A stretch of DNA of 27,487 bases, from positions 1 through 27,487 of the IMG/VR virus record IMGVR_UViG_3300042398_000629. The stretch is one strand, 5' to 3'. The stretch's first letter is position 1. Each line of letters opens with the position of its first letter. Source of the DNA: a virus. This document shows, one piece after another, positions 13,386-20,440 of the stretch. Position numbers and translations under genes: made by a program. Below the pieces are notes generated by a model that searched no databases, was not told where the DNA came from, and worked only from the letters and a program-made list of their open reading frames with translations.

Positions 13386-13649
13386 ATGGAATTAGAAAAA
13401 TTTGAACAAGCAAAAAAAGTTAAAGAAAACCTTGATAGATTGGAAAGACAGAAGAGTAAATTGGAAACCGCTTTAGAATCTTGTTCTTTAAATGTGACGA
13501 TTGAGTTTAACCCATCAAAGGTATTTCTCACAAGGAAAGATGAGGTTAGTGTTTATGGTAAAGACGCCATTAAAGAAATGATTTCAAAAGAACTTGACAG
13601 GTTGAATAGTGAAATAGAGTTAGTAAAAGAAGAATTTGAAAAAGTATAA
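13386..13649 (+). CDS. Coiled-coil hypothetical protein, 87 aa
   Basis: An 87-residue protein with two helical, charged coiled-coil segments (LEKFEQAKKVKENLDRLER and ISKELDRLNSEIELVKEE) around a short beta segment (NVTIEFNPSKVFLT). This architecture suggests a small dimer. ATG at 13386 is preferred over the GTG-type start at 13356, which would overlap the previous gene. No family recognised. Confidence 0.75.
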   Translation: MELEKFEQAKKVKENLDRLERQKSKLETALESCSLNVTIEFNPSKVFLTRKDEVSVYGKDAIKEMISKELDRLNSEIELVKEEFEKV

Positions 13650-13668
13650 AAACCAAACAACCTAAACT

Positions 13669-13998
13669 ATGAAAATATATAAGGGAAAAGAAGTTCAGGT
13701 TAGGGTGGAACCATTTTCATCAAGAAATTACTGTATATATTACAGAGAAAAGAAGTGGTTTAATCTGTTTAATTTTTGGGAAAGGTATTGTTATACTTGG
13801 AGTTTTTCGTTTAAAGGTTCATCGTTTGATCCTAACCAACCATACCTATTCGACACATTTGACAAGGCTTTGGAAGAGGCTAAAAGATTAAAGAGTAATC
13901 CCGAACTGATTGATAAGAATAATGAGAAGAGGTGGAAGAAATATAATGAATTACTCAACCAAGATAGAGAAGAAAGAAATCGTAGTATAACTTTATAA
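13669..13998 (+). CDS. Hypothetical protein, 109 aa
   Basis: A 109-residue protein, rich in aromatic residues in the first half (YCIYYREKKWFNLFNFWERY) and helical and Arg/Lys/Glu-rich in the second. No signal peptide, membrane segment or catalytic motif. It lies between the coiled-coil protein and the RNA ligase, with 13 bases before the ligase ATG, so it is likely co-transcribed with it. Confidence 0.75.
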   Translation: MKIYKGKEVQVRVEPFSSRNYCIYYREKKWFNLFNFWERYCYTWSFSFKGSSFDPNQPYLFDTFDKALEEAKRLKSNPELIDKNNEKRWKKYNELLNQDREERNRSITL

Positions 13999-14011
13999 AA
14001 GAATATAAGAA

Positions 14012-15145
14012 ATGGAAAATTTAAATAGTGTATGTTATGTTGGTGTGATCGGTGAGATCCGACCAATAGAAGGGGCAGATAACATCGAACTTGCTATGGT
14101 TGGTGGTTGGCAAGCAATCACCAAGAAAGGTGAATATAGTGTAGGTGATAAAGTTGTTGTTGCCACTACCGATGCGGTAATCCCTGTCGAGTTATCTGAC
14201 TTGATTGGAGTAACTAATTACCTTCGTAAAGGTCAGAGAGTTAGAACCGTGAAACTTCGTGGAGTATATTCTGAATGTTTAATCATGAGTAAGAATACTA
14301 TTCCTGCTTTAAGAAAATACCCCACTCTTACAGAAGGAGAAGATTTAATGGAACTTTTAGGTATCGTTAAATACGAACCACCAGTTAAAATGGTTGAGAT
14401 GAGTGTTGGAGGTAGAAAATTCAAATACCACCAAAATCCTAACTTCCATGTTTACTACAAGTTCCCTAACATGAAGAATGTTCCTGATTTATTTACAGAA
14501 GTAGACCAAGTGGTTATTACTCGTAAACTTCACGGAACCAACGCTCGTTATGGTATTGTAAGAAAGAAAAAACTTTCTTTGTTGGATCGTGTTAAAAAAT
14601 TCTTTGGTAACAAATGGGTTGAATTCGAATGGGTCTACGGATCTCACAATGTGGAGAAAGGTTCTGACTCTCAAGGTTTCTATTCTACTGATGTTTGGAG
14701 AACTATTGGTGACGAATACAAGATCAAAGAGAAGTTATGGGAGTATGTGAAAGGATACTTCATTCCTCAACATTTGGGTAGTGGTATTGTTATTTATGGT
14801 GAGATCTACGGACACGGAATCCAAAAGAACTATGAGTATGGTTTACAGGATATGAAGTTTGCGGGATTTGATGTTGAGATCGACGGAACTTACCAACCAT
14901 TCTCCAACGAAAGAGTGATATTTGAAACTCTTGGTTTACCAACTGTAGAAGTATTGTACTATGGTAACTGGTCTAAAGAAGATCAAGACAAACATGTATT
15001 TAACAACTTCATTGAAGGTACCAAAGTTCCTCACGAAGGTGTTGTTGTTAAGTCTGTTACCGGTGATCGTCACAAAGTTGGAAAGGTTATCAACCCGGAC
15101 TACCTCATCTACGGGGAGAAAAATAATGTTGGTGACTCCCATTGA
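14012..15145 (+). CDS. RNA ligase, Rnl5 (DraRnl)-like
   Basis: Predicted ATP-dependent nucleotidyltransferase that seals RNA ends. The first 120 residues (EIRPIEGADNIELAMVGGW, then YSVGDKVVV) resemble an OB-fold domain that comes before the catalytic domain in the Deinococcus Rnl5 type. The ligase motifs follow: motif I K172-L-H-G (ITRKLHGTNARYG), IYGEIYG (261-267), motif IV HEGVVVKS (341-348) and motif V around GKVINPDYL (357-365). At 377 residues it is of the size expected. Rnl5 enzymes seal 3'-OH/5'-phosphate nicks, which fits the kinase and phosphatase genes nearby. The stop codon lies in the loop of a terminator hairpin. Confidence 0.9.
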   Translation: MENLNSVCYVGVIGEIRPIEGADNIELAMVGGWQAITKKGEYSVGDKVVVATTDAVIPVELSDLIGVTNYLRKGQRVRTVKLRGVYSECLIMSKNTIPALRKYPTLTEGEDLMELLGIVKYEPPVKMVEMSVGGRKFKYHQNPNFHVYYKFPNMKNVPDLFTEVDQVVITRKLHGTNARYGIVRKKKLSLLDRVKKFFGNKWVEFEWVYGSHNVEKGSDSQGFYSTDVWRTIGDEYKIKEKLWEYVKGYFIPQHLGSGIVIYGEIYGHGIQKNYEYGLQDMKFAGFDVEIDGTYQPFSNERVIFETLGLPTVEVLYYGNWSKEDQDKHVFNNFIEGTKVPHEGVVVKSVTGDRHKVGKVINPDYLIYGEKNNVGDSH

Positions 15146-15161
15146 TGGAGTCACCTTTTTT
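15131..15161 (+). terminator. Rho-independent terminator overlapping the RNA ligase stop
   Basis: Perfect 9-bp stem GGTGACTCC / GGAGTCACC (15131-15139 and 15147-15155), loop of 7 bases containing the TGA stop, then a run of six T. The final ligase codons therefore form the left arm. Confidence 0.93.
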
Positions 15162-15188
15162 ACTTATCATTAGAAAAAAGAATAAATT

Positions 15189-15455
15189 ATGCCTTACGTT
15201 AATATTCACATAGATTTAGATGACTTCTACGATGACATGGATAGAAGTGACAAGAGACAAATGGCGGAATGGTTACATGATGATGGTATTTTACATACAC
15301 ACCAAAACCATGAAATCAGAAGACTTGTAAGAGGGGATGATGAATCAACAGGGGAGTTTGATTTCAGAAACGATTTAACAAAACTTTGGGATGGTCATTA
15401 CCAATTATCAAATGAAGACCAAGAGATCATTAAACAAATTGCCAATAAGTTATAA
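15189..15455 (+). CDS. Acidic hypothetical protein, 88 aa
   Basis: An 88-residue acidic protein (HIDLDDFYDDMDRSDKRQ at the start) with several His/Asp pairs and no membrane segment. The TAA overlaps the next ATG (TAATG at 15453-15457). It is the first gene after the ligase terminator; no convincing promoter is seen in the 27 bases before it. Function unknown. Confidence 0.75.
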   Translation: MPYVNIHIDLDDFYDDMDRSDKRQMAEWLHDDGILHTHQNHEIRRLVRGDDESTGEFDFRNDLTKLWDGHYQLSNEDQEIIKQIANKL

Positions 15456-15700
15456 TGGATAGAGAAAACAACCTGATCTATGGGGTATACGATAGAACAA
15501 GAGGAGCGGGTGGTTGTGATGACTACTTCGGGTACTTCAAGAAAGAATCAGATGCGAGAACAGAAATGAAATCTCAGTTTGAACATTTGAAAGTTAAAAA
15601 CCAAAAAGAAACTCTGAAACTTCATAAAGACAGAGTTGTAAGAATAAGAGAAAAAAAAGAAGAAATATTGATAATTATACACCCAATTTTAGTACGATGA
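15455..15700 (+). CDS. Hypothetical protein, paralogue of the 12005 protein
   Basis: An 81-residue basic protein. LIYGVYDRTRGAGGCDDYFG then YFKKESDARTE aligns with the 12005 product, with four extra residues before the shared Cys-Asp. The helical centre is longer and more basic, and both end in IIHP/VIHS then R. Its start overlaps the stop of 15189 (TAATG) and its TGA overlaps the AAA+ ATPase ATG. The duplicate lies 3.4 kb from its partner. Function unknown. Confidence 0.78.
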   Translation: MDRENNLIYGVYDRTRGAGGCDDYFGYFKKESDARTEMKSQFEHLKVKNQKETLKLHKDRVVRIREKKEEILIIIHPILVR

Positions 15701-16692
15701 GTGATACACAAAAAAGAATGCAAGAACTGATAGAAGAAATTGAAAGAATCGAGGAAGTAGAATATAAATCAGGTATTCCTATGAACGAATACATATATGA
15801 TGAAAAATCTGAAAGTACTAATTCGGCAACACCAACATGTTGGGGAACATTACCTGATGAGGAGTTTACCCCGGCATTTAAATCGGTAGATAAGGTACCT
15901 GCCGGTATTTATGAGATAGTTTGGAATAGATCATTATCTCAACACACAATAAAAAAACAACCATTCAAGACAGATGAATTATATCAACTCCCTTCTTACG
16001 AGATTCAGGACATTCTTAAAGACATCCAAAATTTTTGGGATCGTAGAGACAAATATCGAGAATATAATTTTGTTCATAAGCGTGGGATTCTGATGTATGG
16101 TGAGCCAGGTTGTGGTAAGTCAGGTATCATTCAGTTAATATCCAAACAATTAATTGAAAATGATGGTATCATCTTAAACATTAAAGATGGTGAGGATGTT
16201 GAATACTTTATTGACTTTATTGCGACCTTCAGAAAGATTGAAAAAACAAGACCTTTGATTGTATTGTTGGAGGACATCGACTCAATTGCTGGTGAGAATA
16301 ACCATTCGACAAGTAAGCTGTTAAACATCTTGGACGGGGTTAAACAGATTGAGGATGTTGTTTACATCGCAACTACCAACTACCCTGAGAAACTCCAGGA
16401 ACGAATTACAAACCGACCATCTCGTTTTGACAGACGATATAAAGTCGAACTTCCAAACGATGAGATCAGACGAGCATACATCCTTCACAAATTAACAGAG
16501 AATGACCTTAAAAATATCGATATTGATATGTGGGTTGATAGAACTGAAGGAATGTCACTTTCACACTTGAAAGAAGTAATTATTTCAACTATCGTTATGG
16601 GTAGAGACTATGAGGAAGTGATGGATAACCTCGAAGGATTGAAGAAAGCACCATCAATTAAAGGATCAGGAAAAGTAGGATTTGGACGATGA
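15697..16692 (+). CDS. AAA+ ATPase
   Basis: A 331-residue single-AAA protein. Walker A GEPGCGKS (135-142), Walker B IVLLEDID (188-195), sensor I ATTN (225-228) and the arginine-finger region NRPSRFDRR (239-247) are all intact, and the lid follows. The pattern is of the classical AAA clade (BCS1/FtsH/Rvb-like), used to unfold or remodel proteins or complexes. The N-terminal 120 residues are a charged, helical domain without a protease or membrane segment. It overlaps the preceding paralogue gene by 4 bases and a small membrane protein gene downstream by 4. Target unknown. Confidence 0.93.
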   Translation: MSDTQKRMQELIEEIERIEEVEYKSGIPMNEYIYDEKSESTNSATPTCWGTLPDEEFTPAFKSVDKVPAGIYEIVWNRSLSQHTIKKQPFKTDELYQLPSYEIQDILKDIQNFWDRRDKYREYNFVHKRGILMYGEPGCGKSGIIQLISKQLIENDGIILNIKDGEDVEYFIDFIATFRKIEKTRPLIVLLEDIDSIAGENNHSTSKLLNILDGVKQIEDVVYIATTNYPEKLQERITNRPSRFDRRYKVELPNDEIRRAYILHKLTENDLKNIDIDMWVDRTEGMSLSHLKEVIISTIVMGRDYEEVMDNLEGLKKAPSIKGSGKVGFGR

Positions 16693-16841
16693 AAAAAGGA
16701 ATTTATTATTTACCGTTATTTTTAATTTTATTATTTGTAATGGCAGGAACATTTTATGTGAGTGATTATTTAGGGTTTGCAATGTCGTCACTAGCAATGT
16801 TATTATTAGGTGAAGTTTATTATTTAAGATTTATTAAATGA
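16689..16841 (+). CDS. Small membrane protein, 50 aa
   Basis: A 50-residue protein with two hydrophobic stretches, LPLFLILLFVMAGTFYV and AMSSLAMLLLGEVYYL, and a positive N-terminus. Its ATG overlaps the AAA+ stop and its TGA overlaps the ATG of the next small gene, which supports translation. No family recognised. Confidence 0.6.
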   Translation: MKKGIYYLPLFLILLFVMAGTFYVSDYLGFAMSSLAMLLLGEVYYLRFIK

Positions 16842-17002
16842 AAAAATTAATTTTAATTGTAGGACTTACTCTACTAACAGGATGTAAAACATCAAAAACG
16901 AATTGCGACGCATATTCTTATGAGATCAAAGTAGAACATTGTCATATTGATGAAGAATCATATTGTTATTATTCTATTGATACAATTCGCTTGACGAAGT
17001 AA
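16838..17002 (+). CDS. Small predicted lipoprotein, 54 aa
   Basis: MKKLILIVGLTLLTGC is a signal peptide ending in a lipobox (LTGC, Cys16). The remaining 38 residues are Cys/Tyr/Glu-rich (three further cysteines) and could form a small disulphide-bonded domain in the envelope. Its ATG overlaps the previous stop (ATGA at 16838-16841). Confidence 0.65.
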   Translation: MKKLILIVGLTLLTGCKTSKTNCDAYSYEIKVEHCHIDEESYCYYSIDTIRLTK

Positions 17003-17040
17003 AAAAGATTACTTATAGTTTTACACACAAAAGATTTATT

Positions 17041-17475
17041 ATGAATATTAAACAAGCACTTAAGTTAAAAAACAAATTGATCAAATCAATTTCGGAGAAT
17101 ACAAAATTACTTCAACAATATAATACGGTTGAGGTTGGTAACCCAAGACCATACTCATCAACAGTATTGATGGTTGAGATCAGTAAAGCGACAGATGAAT
17201 TGATTGCTTTGAAATCTAAAATTCATAGAGCAAACGCTCCGATGTTTGAAAAGATTTTTGAAATGTCTGAGTTGAAATCGACAATCAAAGGACTTCAAAA
17301 GTTGGATTGTACTGAAGGTAAATCAAACAGAGATCGTTACCGAATGGAAAGTGAATTAGTTTTAACTTCTGAAATTTCATTGGTTGTTAGAAATAATAAG
17401 ATCAAAAACTTAGAAGAAAGGATTGAATACCTCCAAGACGAAATGGATGTGTTCAACGCAACAACAGAAATATAA
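17041..17475 (+). CDS. DIP1984-like hypothetical protein, 144 aa
   Basis: A 144-residue helical protein. ALKLKNKLIKSISENTKLL, then VLMVEISKATDELIALKSKIHRAN and SELKSTIKGLQKL, broadly follow the DIP1984 (septicolysin-related) pattern of long helices with conserved Leu and Asn; the match is weak. The C-terminal part is a coiled coil. It ends the block before the 390-base noncoding stretch and is 38 bases from the previous small gene. No promoter was recognised in that gap. Confidence 0.75.
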   Translation: MNIKQALKLKNKLIKSISENTKLLQQYNTVEVGNPRPYSSTVLMVEISKATDELIALKSKIHRANAPMFEKIFEMSELKSTIKGLQKLDCTEGKSNRDRYRMESELVLTSEISLVVRNNKIKNLEERIEYLQDEMDVFNATTEI

Positions 17476-17646
17476 TTTGAGGATAGGGTTAGACTTATAT
17501 CGTTTTACTCAGAAACCATATGGTTAGGTGAATGATTCTGATAATGTAATGGTCCCAAACTCAATGTTCAACTTTTGAAACTTCATTACACTTAAACTTT
17601 AAACTTCTTTTTTGCGATGTTTAATCTTTGAATCAAATTATATGAG
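17476..17646 (+). other. Noncoding stretch with palindrome and long hairpin
   Basis: No open frame of note. AACCATATGGTT (17514-17525) is a perfect 12-bp palindrome. TGTAATG (17545-17551) can pair with CATTACA (17584-17590); the loop contains the weaker TTCAA/TTGAA stem. AATCTTTG (17623-17630) is one base off the TAnnTTTG promoter consensus. Purpose unknown. Confidence 0.5.
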
Positions 17647-17674
17647 ACCCCCACGATCAATGTGGGGGTTTTTT
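17647..17674 (+). terminator. Rho-independent terminator
   Basis: Stem ACCCCCAC / GTGGGGGT (17647-17654 and 17662-17669), 7-base loop, six T. Confidence 0.9.
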
Positions 17675-17762
17675 ACGAGACCCCACTTTTAGGAGTGGGA
17701 CTTAGGGCCGTTATCCGTTAGGGTAACGATTGAAAGGGGGAATTCGCTACTCCCCCTTTTTT
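17675..17762 (+). ncRNA. Candidate structured small RNA, three stem-loops ending in a terminator
   Basis: Three hairpins follow each other: CCCACT/AGTGGG (17682-17687, 17694-17699), CGTTATCC/GGGTAACG (17709-17716, 17721-17728, loop GTTA) and AAAGGGGGA/TCCCCCTTT (17733-17741, 17751-17759) with a T-run. The last is a standard terminator. No coding frame crosses the segment, and it is bounded by two terminators. Whether it is made as a separate RNA is unproven: no full promoter match lies just upstream, and the near match at 17623-17630 would read through the first terminator. Confidence 0.35.
17733..17762 (+). terminator. Rho-independent terminator
   Basis: AAAGGGGGA/TCCCCCTTT stem of 9 bp with a 9-base loop (17742-17750) and a run of six T. 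It is the second terminator in 100 bases. Confidence 0.9.
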
Positions 17763-17790
17763 ATTTAAAAAACATGACTATTATTTGATT

Positions 17791-17868
17791 ATGATGGTTG
17801 GAATTATATATATTATTCTTATCTTAGCGATCGGATATTTTTTTAAACACAGAAAATTTATAAAATGA
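17791..17868 (+). CDS. Very small membrane peptide, 25 aa
   Basis: A 25-residue peptide, almost all hydrophobic for the first 18 residues (MMVGIIYIILILAIGYFF) and basic at the end (KHRKFIK). The TGA overlaps the ATG of the HAD gene (ATGA at 17865-17868), the same arrangement as the other small membrane genes here. That is the only support; it may also act as a leader for translation of the HAD gene. Confidence 0.4.
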   Translation: MMVGIIYIILILAIGYFFKHRKFIK

Positions 17869-18488
17869 AAGTTTTATTTTTAGATAACGACGGAGTAATT
17901 TGCCTCTCAAACAATTGGGGTGAACGAGCAAAGAAATGGGCAAATTTCAAAAGAGATAACCCTGATGTTGAATTCACTAACAGACCAGTTCAATGTCGAT
18001 TTGATGACTTTGACAATAAGGCGGTTAAGGTGTTAAATGAGATACTTGAAGAAACGGGTGCTGAGATCGTTGTAAGTTCTGATTGGAGACTACATGCGAA
18101 CTTGGAGGAACTTGGGGTTTACTACGAGAGCCAGGGGATCATCAAACGACCAATCGCAGTTACAGACCAATTCAAAGACGTATTCCCTAAGGAATGGAAC
18201 GCATTTAGATTTCGTGCTGAGTTAGAGTTAGAAAGAAGTATGGAGATAGGACATTGGTTAGAAAATCATCCTGAGGTAACTCATTGGGTTGCGGTTGATG
18301 ACTTGAATATGAGTCCTGAGTTTTTATCCAAGTACTTCTCACATAGTGAAGATGATGCTAAAAATCCTGGTCTAACCAATTTCGTATTGACACCAAGATC
18401 AAGAGAAGGAATCAAACAAAGTGGAGTTAAAGAAAAGATTATCAAATTTTTAACAAATGAAGAGCATAAACCAGATATTCAGGACTAA
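17865..18488 (+). CDS. HAD phosphatase, HAD_SAK_2-like (RNA-repair type)
   Basis: A 207-residue HAD-superfamily protein. Motif I LFLDNDGVI (4-12) has the nucleophile Asp7 and Asp9. EETGAEIVVSSDWRLH (62-77) holds motif II, MEIGHWLENHP (126-136) and WVAVDDLN (141-148) the later motifs with the metal-binding Asp pair. The T-G-A-x-I-V-x-S-S-x-W-R pattern and EI-x-x-WL fit the HAD_SAK_2 family, named from RNA-repair proteins of the Swiss Army Knife type. It probably removes phosphates from nucleic acid ends or nucleotides. Another HAD phosphatase function is possible. The end overlaps the next reading frame by 32 bases if that begins at 18457. Confidence 0.85.
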   Translation: MKVLFLDNDGVICLSNNWGERAKKWANFKRDNPDVEFTNRPVQCRFDDFDNKAVKVLNEILEETGAEIVVSSDWRLHANLEELGVYYESQGIIKRPIAVTDQFKDVFPKEWNAFRFRAELELERSMEIGHWLENHPEVTHWVAVDDLNMSPEFLSKYFSHSEDDAKNPGLTNFVLTPRSREGIKQSGVKEKIIKFLTNEEHKPDIQD

Positions 18489-18768
18489 CACATCCTTAAT
18501 GGATCATCCTGAGGTTGAGGAACTGATTGAGTATTGTCGCGATCTTGAGGGTGAAGTAACCCAAAAGAAAATTAATGATACTTATGATAAAGAGGAGATT
18601 TATCTTCAAATCTTGAAGGACATCTACGAGAGTTGTGGTCAAACTTTGGAGGATCAGAAGACAAGTGATCGGTTCAGAGAGATACCACCAGTAGACTTCA
18701 AGATGACAATCATAAATCTCAAAAAATACTTGGAGTCCGTACAAAGATTATACGGGTTTGACCTATGA
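18457..18768 (+). CDS. Helical acidic hypothetical protein, 103 aa
   Basis: A 103-residue helical protein (VEELIEYCRDLEGEVTQKK is a coiled-coil segment). Two starts are possible: ATG at 18457, overlapping the HAD gene by 32 bases, or ATG at 18499, 10 bases after it, giving MDHPEVEELIEY and 89 residues. The second avoids the overlap. The TGA overlaps the next ATG at 18765. Function unknown. Confidence 0.7.
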   Translation: MKSINQIFRTNTSLMDHPEVEELIEYCRDLEGEVTQKKINDTYDKEEIYLQILKDIYESCGQTLEDQKTSDRFREIPPVDFKMTIINLKKYLESVQRLYGFDL

Positions 18769-19079
18769 AAAAAATTGAATTAGTTGAAGATTGTTTTGGT
18801 CCTGATGTAAGGATAGATGGTGAGAGTTTATTTATTCACGAATACGACAATCGTAACACAGAAGAAATTCAAAAACTACAAGAAAGCGTTATTAACGAAC
18901 TTAAACTTAATTTAAGTAAATTGGATATGGAAGATTGGAAAACAATCTCCCATATCCTTGCTATGCGTTCTTCGGATTTTGAATATGATAATGAAAACTC
19001 ACATAGCGGTGGATGTAACACCTGTGGGAATTACAATAGTTTATTGATATATGGAAGAAAAAATGAAACAAAAAGTTAA
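18765..19079 (+). CDS. Hypothetical protein, 104 aa
   Basis: A 104-residue protein, acidic, ending in GGCNTCGNYN, a C-x2-C pair that might bind metal with other residues. The N-terminal half is short strands, the middle helical. It overlaps both neighbours by a few bases. No family recognised. Confidence 0.72.
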   Translation: MKKIELVEDCFGPDVRIDGESLFIHEYDNRNTEEIQKLQESVINELKLNLSKLDMEDWKTISHILAMRSSDFEYDNENSHSGGCNTCGNYNSLLIYGRKNETKS

Positions 19080-19368
19080 ATTGATTATGGTTGATGAGAA
19101 ACCATACGTTGTCTCTTTAGATAAGATAGAGATTGGAGATAAAGTTATTGTTACCGTTGGAGGTCAATACCCATCTATATTAGAATGTAATAACGAGTTG
19201 ATATATAACATCGTGGTTGAGAATAAATTATCCTCAAACCAAGCGTTTAAGGTTTTCATGGAACCTGATAACATAAAGTTTAACCCTGAACAAATTGAAA
19301 AGATCCTTGAGAACGATGGTTTGATGGATGTTGAACTTGATGAGGGTGTTTATAAGTATAGCCTATGA
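19063..19368 (+). CDS. Conserved phage hypothetical protein, 101 aa
   Basis: A 101-residue protein starting MKQKVKLIMVDEKPYVVSLD. The in-frame ATG at 19051 would add four residues; 19063 is preferred because a GGAAG stretch lies just before it. The core EIGDKVIVTVGGQYPSI and the acidic helical C-terminus give no recognised family. It overlaps the preceding gene by 17 bases and the next small gene by 4. Confidence 0.72.
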   Translation: MKQKVKLIMVDEKPYVVSLDKIEIGDKVIVTVGGQYPSILECNNELIYNIVVENKLSSNQAFKVFMEPDNIKFNPEQIEKILENDGLMDVELDEGVYKYSL

Positions 19369-19475
19369 TGATGTTAATTGAAGAATACGTTCACTTTTGG
19401 GGTTTAATAATCACAAGTGTGTTACTATCAGGATATATTACTTACAGATATATAGAAAGAAGAAATAAAAAATAA
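19365..19475 (+). CDS. Small single-pass membrane protein, 36 aa
   Basis: A 36-residue peptide starting with three Met codons (MMMLIEEYVHFWG), then a hydrophobic segment (LIITSVLLSGYITY) and a basic tail (RYIERRNKK). Its ATG overlaps the upstream TGA, and its TAA overlaps the next ATG (TAATG). The fit between the neighbours supports it; function unknown. Confidence 0.55.
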   Translation: MMMLIEEYVHFWGLIITSVLLSGYITYRYIERRNKK

Positions 19476-20107
19476 TGGCACACATAGAACACAACTTCTT
19501 CCCATTAAAAGTATGGGTTAGAAACGAATACTTTTATCAAAATAAAAAAGGACATGGAGATCTTACTGAGGGAGTTATCATATCGGTTAGGTGTATGCCA
19601 GGACAAGCGGCATTGTTCCAAGTACTATTGAATAATGGGGTGATGAGGGATAAATTACCCGCACACGCTTTGTTAACTGAACCTAAAATACCAAATCCTG
19701 ATTTACCATTCCATTACTTACAACTTTGGAATTGTTTCTCTTATAACTTTACATTGCTTCATTTGTCTTACGTGTACGACACACCTGTAGAAGTGTTTAT
19801 GAAGGATAAGAAATGGTATAGCGGTCGTTACTATGGTACGATAAACTGGGGTTCAAATGACGTGAATACAGATCTAACATTAGCCGAAGATCCGATGGAG
19901 CACAAGTCACACCACATTATCCTACTTGATAACGGACAAATTGCATTACAACCAAACAACAGAATTAAGTGGTCGGAACCATCATTTGTGACCAAACCAT
20001 TCCCTGATAGACCGGACTTTTTGGTGAATAAAGACTGGTTTAATTGTGAAGGTCATGAAAAATGGGCGACTGAAGATAGTGAGAGAATGTTTTACGATAC
20101 AGAGTAG
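19475..20107 (+). CDS. Conserved T4-like-phage hypothetical protein, 210 aa
   Basis: A 210-residue soluble protein. PDLPFHYLQLWNCFSYNFTL, WYSGRYYGTINWGSND, and MEHKSHHIILLDNGQIALQPN followed by NRIKW form a pattern that I associate with T4-like marine phage hypotheticals; this supports a myovirus-type genome. No catalytic residues are known; the aromatic- and His-rich regions suggest a beta-rich fold. Its ATG overlaps the stop of the small membrane gene. Downstream are 47 noncoding bases with a small GGC-GAAA-GCC hairpin. Confidence 0.85.
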   Translation: MAHIEHNFFPLKVWVRNEYFYQNKKGHGDLTEGVIISVRCMPGQAALFQVLLNNGVMRDKLPAHALLTEPKIPNPDLPFHYLQLWNCFSYNFTLLHLSYVYDTPVEVFMKDKKWYSGRYYGTINWGSNDVNTDLTLAEDPMEHKSHHIILLDNGQIALQPNNRIKWSEPSFVTKPFPDRPDFLVNKDWFNCEGHEKWATEDSERMFYDTE

Positions 20108-20154
20108 AACATCTCTAACTTCGGCGAAAGCCATAATATCTTAAATTCATTTTT

Positions 20155-20376
20155 ATGAAAACGCTTGATTTACACGGAGTTAGACATGCAGATGTTCCTA
20201 AACTTTTAGATCAGTTCCTTTGGGAACAGATACAAAAAAAGAGGAGGGAGGCTGAAATAATCACAGGAATGAGTAATACAATGCTCGAGGTTGTGATTAA
20301 AAATCTTAAAGATTATGATTTCACCTACAACGAAGTGTGGAATAACCCAGGTAAGCTAATAGTTAAGTTGACGTAA
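20155..20376 (+). CDS. Smr-domain protein
   Basis: A 73-residue minimal Smr domain: LDLHGVRHADVPKLLDQFL (4-22) with the DLHG motif, then EAEIITGMSNTMLEVVIKNL and a closing NPGKLIVKL. Smr domains, also found at the end of MutS2, bind or cut nucleic acids, including RNA near stalled ribosomes. The usual HGxG is TGMS here, so catalytic activity is uncertain. A terminator follows. Confidence 0.85.
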   Translation: MKTLDLHGVRHADVPKLLDQFLWEQIQKKRREAEIITGMSNTMLEVVIKNLKDYDFTYNEVWNNPGKLIVKLT

Positions 20377-20396
20377 ATTTTATTGAAAAAAGATGT

Positions 20397-20427
20397 AGCC
20401 CCCGGTTGAATAAGTCGGGGGTTTTTT
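20397..20427 (+). terminator. Rho-independent terminator
   Basis: CCCCCG (20399-20404) and CGGGGG (20416-20421) form the stem core, extended by G-U and A-T outer pairs, then six T. It ends the Smr unit. Confidence 0.9.
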
Positions 20428-20428
20428 A

Positions 20429-20436
20429 TATCTTTA
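20429..20436 (+). promoter_or_regulatory. TATCTTTA -7-like element, 4 nt before ATG
   Basis: One mismatch to TAnnTTTG (last G is A). It ends 4 bases before the ATG at 20441, the spacing seen at the stronger sites, and directly follows a terminator. Confidence 0.45.
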
Positions 20437-20440
20437 TTCT

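Noticed and set aside
17675-17762. Possible tRNA or tmRNA
   Set aside because: The three hairpins do not form a cloverleaf, there is no T-loop sequence or acceptor stem, and the last stem is a terminator.
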